From the NCBI GenBank assembly GCA_021734325.1, contig JAIPJF010000024.1, forward strand, positions 1 to 50,356: 50,356 nt of DNA. Reading direction: 5' to 3'. Positions 9,238 to 16,219 of this stretch are shown here, piece by piece (positions within the stretch are counted from its first letter, which is position 1; every line of letters starts with the position of its first letter). The notes beneath the pieces are model-generated. The model was given only the letters and a program-made list of their open reading frames with translations. It had not been told where the DNA came from and ran no database searches. A program made the translations under genes and the position numbers. This DNA comes from Fidelibacterota bacterium (GTDB lineage Bacteria > Fidelibacterota > UBA8477 > JABMPR01).

Positions 9238-9819
9238 TTACACTAATATCATCTTCTTAATTGAATCGATTAACTGTTCGACTTCCCCTTCAAGGTTCAC
9301 GCCACGATCAAACAGGTGGCACTTTGTGACGATGAAGCGGAATGCACCAATGATCAATATAGCAAGCTGTTCAGGACCAACATCTGTCCTTACCTCTCCC
9401 CCCTCCTGTCCCTTTGATAGTAGCATTATGAAAAGGTCCTGCCTCTCATCCATCATAGCTCTGATTTCCCGTGAGAGTTTATTATCACTAATAAATATCT
9501 CCTCAGAAAATATGATTGCGGCAAGAGCCGGATTATCGATAAAAGCTGCGGTACGATTTCGCAGAGCAAGTTCAAGGGTTTGGATCGGAGATAACTCTAT
9601 TTTGCTGACATGAGAATTCTCATGCGTATTCATTCGCATTAATTTGATAATACCCGATAGAATTTCATGCTTCCCTGAAAAGTGCCTATAAAGGGCTGGC
9701 TCTGAGATTCCAATCACAGCTGCGATGTTTTTCATCGTCAGACCTTGAATGCCGTTTTCAGCAATAATCACAACTGCAGCTTGAATGATCTGGGTTTGTC
9801 TCTTGGTAAAATTTTTCAT
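9238..9819 (-). CDS. TetR/AcrR family transcriptional regulator
   Basis: 193 residues. The N-terminal helix-turn-helix (about 8-55) shows the canonical pattern: IIQAAVVIIAENGIQGLTMK, IAAVIGISEPALYRHFSGK, then the helix that begins the ligand domain. The C-terminal part is helical, as expected for ligand binding and dimerisation. GGAGAG precedes the ATG by about seven bases. It stands 49 bases upstream of the RND exporter on the same strand, and both leaders carry the same palindrome, so autoregulation plus control of the exporter is the likely role. The inducer is unknown; by family habit it may be a fatty acid or other hydrophobic compound. Confidence 0.9.
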   Translation of the reverse strand: MKNFTKRQTQIIQAAVVIIAENGIQGLTMKNIAAVIGISEPALYRHFSGKHEILSGIIKLMRMNTHENSHVSKIELSPIQTLELALRNRTAAFIDNPALAAIIFSEEIFISDNKLSREIRAMMDERQDLFIMLLSKGQEGGEVRTDVGPEQLAILIIGAFRFIVTKCHLFDRGVNLEGEVEQLIDSIKKMILV

Positions 9820-9831
9820 TGTAAACTCTCC

Positions 9832-9863
9832 GTTAGTTATCGCTCACTAACTTAATTATTATA
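9832..9863 (-). promoter_or_regulatory. tetR promoter and operator
   Basis: The minus strand reads TATAAT (9858-9863), preceded 17 bases earlier by a weak -35 (ATGTTT). The predicted transcription start falls at the edge of a 20-bp palindrome, GTTAGT-N8-ACTAAC (9832-9851). A repressor bound there would block initiation. The same motif recurs at 9200-9219. Confidence 0.55.
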
Positions 9864-10513
9864 TTTGAGATTCCAAACAAAAACATTTTGTTTAGGAGGA
9901 GCTATCACCTCTGGAGACCATACCCTTACTTTCCAAGTATAGGTATCGTCAGATAAATACCTAACTTGAAGATCCTGGTGCCAACATAGGTGTCCGACAA
10001 TTCAGAAACAAATCAGTCCAGATTCTCAATGTCGTTCTTTTTGAGTATTGGACCACTAATTTAATTGCATTTCTTCTCGCAGACGCGTCGATGGATACTT
10101 TAGATATAGAAAACATGAATGCACTTTATAACAATGTTAATAGTGCAGATTCATCTGACTATTAACTATTAAGCTTTTAATCCTGCAATTTTATGATCTC
10201 GTAATTCAGGCAAAATTCCAAATGCTGGAGGGAGTAACTTAACTTAAACTATTTCATAGATATACATGGATCGCATTATCTCATTCATCCAGAAACTGAT
10301 AATTGACTGAGACGATAGCTGTCGGGATTAATTGAAACCCCTTAATTGATGGTCGATCATCCATCCCCCGAATCAGAGCCTATTCCTTCCCACTGAGAAA
10401 GCGTAAACTCTGATCAGCCGAAATCACCATTGAAGAAACCAGGATCAAGTCAATCACCATAAAAACCTTACAGTTCTTGCTCGTGAATCTCCCACCTTGA
10501 TGGACTGCTTGAC
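9864..10513. other. intergenic region with one palindrome
   Basis: About 650 bases without a convincing gene on either strand. The only clear structure is a palindrome at 9875-9893 (AAACAAAA-ACA-TTTTGTTT) close to the tetR promoter. No tRNA, riboswitch or terminator with a U-tract was recognised after the cupin gene. Confidence 0.5.
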
Positions 10514-10834
10514 TTACTCACTTGATCGGATCATTGTCAGGAGCATTTTTGCATCGGCTATGGCTTTCAGTGCATGCGGAATGGTGGCGGGCAGAATAAT
10601 ACCTTGACCCGCAAAGACTAAGTGCAGGTTATCCCCAACCGTAATCTCCATCTGCCCATCCAGAATTTGCACCAAAGCGTCAAATGGTGCCGTATGTTCG
10701 CTAAGCGCCTGACCTTCAGCAAAAGCAAACAATGTAACAGACCCTTCCTTTCTCTTAATAATAGTGGAACTGACAATTGCCTCCTGCTGATATTGAACAA
10801 GATCAAGTAAAGCTGTTGGTTCCATTAATGACAT
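10514..10834 (-). CDS. single-domain cupin protein
   Basis: 106 residues from the ATG at 10834, chosen because GGAGG lies nine bases upstream; longer in-frame starts would run into the preceding gene. A small beta-barrel cupin: SEHTAPFDALVQILDGQMEI corresponds to cupin motif 1 and LPATIPHALKA to motif 2. His and Glu/Gln positions compatible with metal binding are partly kept, so a metal-binding or sensor role is possible. It is the last gene of the minus-strand nitrogen-oxide block. Similar small cupins often accompany nitrogen-oxide or redox stress genes, but the role here is inferred from location only. Confidence 0.75.
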   Translation of the reverse strand: MSLMEPTALLDLVQYQQEAIVSSTIIKRKEGSVTLFAFAEGQALSEHTAPFDALVQILDGQMEITVGDNLHLVFAGQGIILPATIPHALKAIADAKMLLTMIRSSE

Positions 10835-10862
10835 TCGATCATCCCTCCATTTAATATGAAAA

Positions 10863-11315
10863 TTAGAAACGCTCGCCCTTTGCTTCACGTATTTGACTTC
10901 CAACCGGTCTGATTCGTCCCCAGATGGAATATACCAAGCCAATAGCCGCAACAGTCTGCAATGTTGTGCAGATGAATCCAGCGATACTCCAAGCGGGATT
11001 AGCCCCTAAACCAAAAACGACCTCAAAGACAAATCGTCCCGATGTACTCAATGTGAAAAGCCAATAATAACTGTATATCCAGGTGGGTTTGTATTTAGGA
11101 TCCTCTTTTTTAGCCCGGGGGAAAAACCAGACTGCGACACCCAGGATCATCATATATACCCCACCCATGAGCAGCAAGTGGGCATGAGCACTTGCCAGCG
11201 TGTAGGGGCTTGGCCAGAGGAAGAGCTTTGCAGCATACAGGTATAGCCCTGATAACAACCCCACGACGAAGAATATGAAAGCTGTCTTGATGAATAAGCG
11301 TACGTTCGAGAACAT
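10863..11315 (-). CDS. four-helix membrane protein resembling a haem-copper oxidase subunit I fragment
   Basis: 150 residues with four membrane segments (about 8-28, 44-66, 82-102, 112-132). The HAHLLLMGG motif in the second helix resembles the haem-ligand helix of cytochrome oxidase subunit I and NorB relatives, and a Trp-Phe-Phe-Pro follows the third. The protein is far too short to be an oxidase (subunit I is about 450-550 residues). Small proteins of this type occur in nos and nor neighbourhoods and may bind haem or hand on electrons. It lies between the fasciclin and cupin genes on the same strand. Function not established. Confidence 0.6.
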   Translation of the reverse strand: MFSNVRLFIKTAFIFFVVGLLSGLYLYAAKLFLWPSPYTLASAHAHLLLMGGVYMMILGVAVWFFPRAKKEDPKYKPTWIYSYYWLFTLSTSGRFVFEVVFGLGANPAWSIAGFICTTLQTVAAIGLVYSIWGRIRPVGSQIREAKGERF

Positions 11316-11345
11316 TTTAGTTTATTCCGCCTTTCCCATAAATCT

Positions 11346-11903
11346 CTATCCAGCCGCAATGAGCCAGACATCATCAATGACGTGGACGACCCCATTTACG
11401 GCGTCTATAGTTCCCAGGATCTTGCTGCCATTCACGAACGTACCTTCATCCGTCACTTTCACGTCCACATAGTGGCCAGTCGCCATGTATAATTTCATAC
11501 CGTCTTTGAGACCTTCACCCATAAATGTGCCGGGTGAGGCATGTGATGTGATAATTGTTGCAAGCTTACTTTTATTCTCTGGTTCAAGCAGGCTTTCAAG
11601 AGTGCCTTCAGGCAACTTATCGAACGCGGTATTGGATGGAGCGAATACCGTAAGTGGACCAGCGCCAACCAGCACATTTTCCAGCTGAGCGGCTTGCACG
11701 CCAGCCACCAGTGTTGTGTGATCAGGGCTTCCCAGGGCGATCTGAAGAATATTGGGGTCAGAAACATCATCCTGGACGGCCGCTTGGCCATGATCATTGC
11801 GAAAGACTTGAGAAGATGTCTCACCTGCTGAGTTTGACTCTGGGCTGCAGGCAAAAAATACCGACAGGCACAATAGTATACCGAATGTCTTAAAAAAAAT
11901 CAT
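11346..11903 (-). CDS. fasciclin (FAS1) domain lipoprotein
   Basis: 185 residues: a lipoprotein signal (LSVFFAC, acylated Cys near residue 19), a linker of about 30 residues, then one fasciclin domain (about 55-183). Domain hallmarks are LTVFAPSNTAFDKLP, the central YMATGHYVDVKV and the closing NGVVHVIDDVWL. FAS1 domains mediate adhesion or small-ligand binding. GGAGGG precedes the ATG at good spacing. It sits inside the nos block between an Rrf2 regulator and the oxidase-like membrane protein, where a periplasm-facing lipoprotein could assist copper or electron handling; that is inference. Confidence 0.85.
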   Translation of the reverse strand: MIFFKTFGILLCLSVFFACSPESNSAGETSSQVFRNDHGQAAVQDDVSDPNILQIALGSPDHTTLVAGVQAAQLENVLVGAGPLTVFAPSNTAFDKLPEGTLESLLEPENKSKLATIITSHASPGTFMGEGLKDGMKLYMATGHYVDVKVTDEGTFVNGSKILGTIDAVNGVVHVIDDVWLIAAG

Positions 11904-11936
11904 GCTGACCCTCCTGCTCTTCCTTTCAGTGTTGAA

Positions 11937-12401
11937 CTATTGATGATCTGTAGCAAGACCGTCTCCATTTCCATAATGGGTAATAATAGGCAACACCTGT
12001 TCTTTTTTAAGTTTTCCCAGATTCTTGTTAGAAAATATGTCCATTATCTCGCCCCTGGCACGTTTCCATGAAGAGTGAATGGGGCATGGATTCTCTTCAC
12101 TACATTCACTTAAGCCCAAAATGCAGCCCTCGAGAACCCGTTCATCACCAAAGATCGCAATGACATCGAGCAGTGTCAAAGTATCTACCCCGCTTACAAG
12201 GGCTATTCCACCAGAAGGGCCGGTTAGCGAGGTCAGAACATTCTCTGATTTTAATGCATTTGCCACTTTCGCCAATTGATTGTAGGGAACATTCAGGTCT
12301 TGAGCAATATCTTTGATTCTCACGAGCCGATCAAGTGGCTGCCTCTCCTTCAGATAAAAGATCAACCTGATAGCATATTCGGATGACCGCGACAATATCA
12401 T
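11937..12401 (-). CDS. Rrf2 family regulator with Fe-S cysteines (NsrR/IscR-like)
   Basis: 154 residues from the ATG at 12401, preferred over a TTG 24 bases upstream because AGGAAGGA then stands in ribosome-site position. Winged helix-turn-helix at about 1-65 (AIRLIFYLKE, IAQDLNVPYNQLAKVANAL), followed by a C-x6-C-x5-C cluster (Cys 93, 100, 106; GCILGLSECSEENPCPIH) that in Rrf2 proteins binds a Fe-S cluster sensing NO or iron status. It lies directly after nosY and overlaps no essential part of it. With a second Rrf2 gene at the other end of the block, it probably controls nos and/or nrf expression in response to NO. Confidence 0.85.
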   Translation of the reverse strand: MILSRSSEYAIRLIFYLKERQPLDRLVRIKDIAQDLNVPYNQLAKVANALKSENVLTSLTGPSGGIALVSGVDTLTLLDVIAIFGDERVLEGCILGLSECSEENPCPIHSSWKRARGEIMDIFSNKNLGKLKKEQVLPIITHYGNGDGLATDHQ

Positions 12402-12405
12402 GGCT

Positions 12406-13185
12406 TTAAAAGTCCTTCCTGACAAAATATCTAAATCCCAGCCAGGCAGGAATTCCTGCCCATAAAGTTAGTGCCGATACCACCATTATAGAGCCCCACA
12501 GTGAACCATAAAATTTTGAGAATAGCGCACCGGTATATCCCATTAACGCAGCAATATCAAATTGGAGCAGCATCAATATTCGGCCCAGGTCAATGGGGTT
12601 GGCAAGTGAAAGCAGGATTACCACTTTTTCGAGTGGATAATCCTGCAGTGCAAAAAGAATAAAAACGATCAACCCATCGTAGATAATTGCTGTCAGGAGC
12701 CACAGAACAATTGATATACCGATCCCCCTGACGCGTTGATCATTTTTCGCTGCGATGAGAAATGCCACACCAGTATAGATCCAGGTAAGTAAAACCCCTG
12801 AGATAAGGAGTATGGCCTGAGAAATGTTTATTGATGCGTGGTAAATAAACGGGACACCAACCCCGATGAGAAACACAAGAGACAGAGGCATCCCAACTCC
12901 CAGGAGCAGACCAAAATAGAGCGAGAATCTAGCAATCGGTTGAGAGAGTAATAACTCCAGAAACTCCCTCGAGTTATAGAAGTACATAGCAGAAAAAATG
13001 ATGCTCACTAGCGGTATCACGAACAAAACCACATTCATCAGACTTAACATCACCTGGGATGCATCGCCTCCAAAACGGAAGAGCCCATCGGTCAGCAGGA
13101 AGAAGATCACCGTATAGATCAGGATCCAGCGTGATCGAAGAAGGTCATGCTGTTGATATTTTATAATCTTTAACAGAGTATTCAT
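12406..13185 (-). CDS. nosY: ABC transporter permease of the nos copper-sulfur maturation system
   Basis: 259 residues with six predicted membrane segments; it resembles ABC-2-type permeases of the NosY family. NosDFY complexes supply sulfur or a sulfur-containing precursor, and hand over copper, for assembly of the CuZ centre of N2O reductase. The start follows the nosF stop by one base, and the order nosD-nosF-nosY is the usual one. Identification rests on topology and context more than on a specific motif; YFYNSREFLELLLSQPIAR matches the conserved cytoplasmic stretch after helix two in this family. Confidence 0.85.
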   Translation of the reverse strand: MNTLLKIIKYQQHDLLRSRWILIYTVIFFLLTDGLFRFGGDASQVMLSLMNVVLFVIPLVSIIFSAMYFYNSREFLELLLSQPIARFSLYFGLLLGVGMPLSLVFLIGVGVPFIYHASINISQAILLISGVLLTWIYTGVAFLIAAKNDQRVRGIGISIVLWLLTAIIYDGLIVFILFALQDYPLEKVVILLSLANPIDLGRILMLLQFDIAALMGYTGALFSKFYGSLWGSIMVVSALTLWAGIPAWLGFRYFVRKDF

Positions 13186-13186
13186 G

Positions 13187-13885
13187 TCAGGACATCATTT
13201 TGGCTACTGCCCGTTCGAGGTTCTTTTCACCTGATTGTCTTATCAACTCCAGAACAGGTCCATCGAAAATGATCTGCCCATCCACGAGATATAAAATGGT
13301 GTCAGCCAATTCCTGAATCTCGCTCATGATGTGGGACGTGATAATAATGGTCTTCCCTCTCGCTTTTTCCATCATGATCATGTCCTTCAGGAGACTGCTC
13401 GATACAGGATCCAAACCAGAACTCGGTTCATCTAACAAAAGGAGTTGCGGATCAAACATCAATGCAAGAATGACATTTATCTTTTGTCTTGTTCCCCCTG
13501 AAAGATGCTTGAGTGGTTTTTTCAGCTCTGTTTTTAGCTTAAAATGTTCAACCAGAACTTCCTTGGTATGCTCAGGCTGCTCCCGTATGTCAATGATCAT
13601 ATCCAGCAACTCCTCCCCTGTTAAATTTTCAGGGAATTGTGCCATCTGCGGCATGTAGCCAATGTGCTTGCGGTAGCTCCAGTCACCGTTCAGATTAAAA
13701 CCATCTATGAGAATCTTGCCCGAATCGAGTTTATCAAGACCCAGGATACACTTGATCAGGGTCGTTTTCCCCGATCCATTGTGACCTACAATTGCTGTTA
13801 TTTTTTTATCCTGAATCGTTGCATTCAATGATCGAAGCACTTTCAGTTTCCCAAAAGATTTGCTAAGCCCCTTGATCCGGATCAT
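13187..13885 (-). CDS. nosF: ABC transporter ATP-binding protein of the nos maturation system
   Basis: 232 residues. Walker A GHNGSGKTT (residues 34-42), ABC signature LSGGTRQK, Walker B LLLLDEPSSGLDP and the switch histidine in IITSHIMSE are all intact, so it should hydrolyse ATP. It pairs with NosY and NosD. The ATG overlaps the nosD stop by one base (TGATG), which argues for coupled translation. Length is a little shorter than the proteobacterial NosF (about 300 residues), as often seen in clade II clusters. Confidence 0.92.
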   Translation of the reverse strand: MIRIKGLSKSFGKLKVLRSLNATIQDKKITAIVGHNGSGKTTLIKCILGLDKLDSGKILIDGFNLNGDWSYRKHIGYMPQMAQFPENLTGEELLDMIIDIREQPEHTKEVLVEHFKLKTELKKPLKHLSGGTRQKINVILALMFDPQLLLLDEPSSGLDPVSSSLLKDMIMMEKARGKTIIITSHIMSEIQELADTILYLVDGQIIFDGPVLELIRQSGEKNLERAVAKMMS

Positions 13886-15114
13886 CAGTTCTTCCTCATC
13901 AGAGGTTTCTGGTCAATCAGCGTCTCCGGCGTCAGAATCGGCAGATAGCTCTCAGCGTTATCTATGATCTCGATGAAAATGCTGCGCATGAGCATGAGAG
14001 CCGGTTCATTCTTTTCGACAATGAGAGAGAACAGCTTCACTGGCCGATAGGGGACGTCCCCAACACCATCATGATCCAAGTCATAACCCTTGTATCGACT
14101 CCAGTAATTATTATTAAAACTATTGAAATTTTGGCGACTGTTCGTTGCTACATCGAAGGTGTTCGATACAAAATTATTTCTTGTGAAAATATTATCCATG
14201 GAGTTGGCCATGACCTTTACAGCCCAGCCGTTCTTTTCAAACCTGTTGCCCTCAATATTGACCCTGTTACAAGCTTCTGAATACAGACCGATCGTATTCT
14301 GAGCAAAAATGTTATCGACGATACTGCTATCATAAATATCTTTCAATAATAAACCATAGGCAGCACCACCCCAGTTGTCGGCAAATGTATTCAACCACAT
14401 ATCCACATGTCTTGAATACATGACGGCAACACCTGCGCCATTGTCCAGAAATTGGTTATGGTGATACTTGTTATGGTTCGAGAACATAAAATGCAGACCA
14501 TAACGGAGATTCCGACTACTTATATTGTTCCTTATTTCACATTCCTCAACAAATTCCAGATATATACCGTCACGGTGTCCTTGCACCTGATTATTGTCGA
14601 TCACTGCATTTTTACAGTACCAGAGATGGATCGCATTTCCTGACCTCGACTCAGTCATGGCTTTGCCTTGAATCATATTGTTCAAAATGCTGGTGTGGCT
14701 GGACTGGGAAACATATATGGCAAAGAAGTTGTCAACAAATCGATTATTTTGAACCGTTCCATGGTGGGCTGTTTCAAGTCGGACCGCTGCATTTTCATCC
14801 AGGTGACTCAATCCAGCTCCTCTAAAAGTGAAGCCCTGTATGCTTACACTATCTGCCAGAATACGAAGAATTTCACCCTCGCCCCCAGCATCTATGACCG
14901 GATCATCCCGACCGATCAGGGTAAGTGAGTGAGAAACGAGCAGACCACGTTCCTGATAGTGCCCTGCAAGCACAAGCAGGGTATCCCCTTTTGACGTGGC
15001 GAGAATTCCTTTTGCAATACTGACATAGGCCTGGTCTGGTCCCACATGAACAATACTTGCCTCTCCGGCCGAGATCAACAGTAGTAGTAAATAGATGCTC
15101 CTCGACACTGACAT
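13885..15114 (-). CDS. nosD: periplasmic NosD copper-binding protein (right-handed beta-helix)
   Basis: 409 residues: Sec signal peptide (to about residue 19), then a long right-handed beta-helix (CASH/NosD repeats, about 60-330) with recurring asparagine-rich rungs such as NRFVDNFFAIYVSQSSHT and NNISSRNLRYGLHFMFSNHN. The C-terminal segment with YWSRYKGYDLDHDGVGDVPY is diagnostic for NosD. NosD works with NosF and NosY in CuZ maturation of N2O reductase in the periplasm. It follows nosL by three bases. Confidence 0.95.
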   Translation of the reverse strand: MSVSRSIYLLLLLISAGEASIVHVGPDQAYVSIAKGILATSKGDTLLVLAGHYQERGLLVSHSLTLIGRDDPVIDAGGEGEILRILADSVSIQGFTFRGAGLSHLDENAAVRLETAHHGTVQNNRFVDNFFAIYVSQSSHTSILNNMIQGKAMTESRSGNAIHLWYCKNAVIDNNQVQGHRDGIYLEFVEECEIRNNISSRNLRYGLHFMFSNHNKYHHNQFLDNGAGVAVMYSRHVDMWLNTFADNWGGAAYGLLLKDIYDSSIVDNIFAQNTIGLYSEACNRVNIEGNRFEKNGWAVKVMANSMDNIFTRNNFVSNTFDVATNSRQNFNSFNNNYWSRYKGYDLDHDGVGDVPYRPVKLFSLIVEKNEPALMLMRSIFIEIIDNAESYLPILTPETLIDQKPLMRKN

Positions 15115-15117
15115 GGA

Positions 15118-15573
15118 TCAAAACCATGACCTTTTGACGTATGAATTCACCTGTTCCCAGCTCAATCTCTCTCCGAAATAAAGCAACGCAACATTGTCCG
15201 CAGTCTCAGGATTGCGGTAAGCTGAGATGTTGAGTCCCATGGGACTTTTCAATTTTTTGGCTTGAACAAATACCATCAGCTCCAGGGGATAAAGCTGTTC
15301 CGCACCCTCAAAATCCGTAAAGTAGAGTTCATGGATCGCATCAGTTTCAACCTGATCTTTAATCAGGAATGCAGCCAAACACTCGATGGAGTCAAATTTG
15401 AACGCTTTTCCTTTTTTGGTTAGGATCTCAGTACCATAATGTTCCTCAACGATAGTCATACGGCAGTAGTCACAGTCATCCCCCCCATAATTGATCGGCT
15501 GAGGTGTCAGCTCACATCCGACTATACCTAACAGGCTGGTGAATAGAATTACATTATAAACCTGTCGGTTCAT
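15118..15573 (-). CDS. nosL: NosL copper chaperone lipoprotein
   Basis: 151 residues with a lipoprotein signal (LLGIVGC, Cys near residue 20) and the NosL hallmark DCDYCRM (CxxCxM type) that binds Cu(I) for delivery to apo-NosZ. KAFKFDSIECLAAFL and the final WEQVNSYV stretch also fit the family. The ATG overlaps the stop of the upstream membrane-protein gene by four bases. In this cluster nosL precedes nosD, whereas many proteobacterial clusters place it last. Confidence 0.93.
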   Translation of the reverse strand: MNRQVYNVILFTSLLGIVGCELTPQPINYGGDDCDYCRMTIVEEHYGTEILTKKGKAFKFDSIECLAAFLIKDQVETDAIHELYFTDFEGAEQLYPLELMVFVQAKKLKSPMGLNISAYRNPETADNVALLYFGERLSWEQVNSYVKRSWF

Positions 15574-16154
15574 CCTCTATTCATCTCCCTGATGTTTAGA
15601 ATGGCCACAGCATATCCAATTGACACGGAGCAGAATGCCAGAATGCCTCCAGCAGCAGGGAGGGATGTTGTAATAAAATTCAGCATGGTTTTCGTACCAA
15701 AGATCGGCGGCTGGTAGGTCATCCCTTCGATCTGGATCGCTGCGTGTTCTGTATCGAGATTGTGCCCAAAATCATAATTCCAGAGATAGAAATCGAGAAT
15801 CCCTGCTATCGCTAAAAGCGTGAAGACGGCCAGCCAGGCATAGAGCAAGCGTTGCCCGCCCTTCCAGGCCACGAGTAGTCCCGTGATCATCAGGAACAAG
15901 ACGGTGGGGGGCATAAATACTAATTCAGGTATCGACTCCGGAACGATCTTCTTCATACCGATATAATGATTTACAAGATTCAAGTTTTTCAGGTCATTGG
16001 GATGCTGTCCATCTACTGTATTAATTCGTATGTATATACCCAGACCTTCAGGATATTGGGGTGCTTCAACCGTAATAGACCATATGGGCAGAAAAAAGGT
16101 CCCTAATAGCAGGAGTGATCCCAGAGTCAGAAATAGTCTTGATCGTTTATTCAT
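15570..16154 (-). CDS. membrane protein between nosZ and nosL (NosB-like)
   Basis: 194 residues with four membrane segments (about 8-26, 84-103, 108-128, 160-185) and a periplasmic loop carrying several Tyr/Pro residues. In clade II nos clusters a polytopic protein of unknown function, NosB, lies right after nosZ; position, size and topology here agree, so this is a probable NosB counterpart. I cannot verify the homology by eye. The C-terminal ATGA overlap with nosL shows it belongs to the nos transcript. A role in electron transfer or in NosZ assembly has been suggested for NosB and is not proven. Confidence 0.7.
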   Translation of the reverse strand: MNKRSRLFLTLGSLLLLGTFFLPIWSITVEAPQYPEGLGIYIRINTVDGQHPNDLKNLNLVNHYIGMKKIVPESIPELVFMPPTVLFLMITGLLVAWKGGQRLLYAWLAVFTLLAIAGILDFYLWNYDFGHNLDTEHAAIQIEGMTYQPPIFGTKTMLNFITTSLPAAGGILAFCSVSIGYAVAILNIREMNRG

Positions 16155-16219
16155 TGATTAACCTGTCTTTGCTGCCAAGATCGGAGTCTCAAAGTCTCCG
16201 ATCCTGGTCCTGATTTTGA

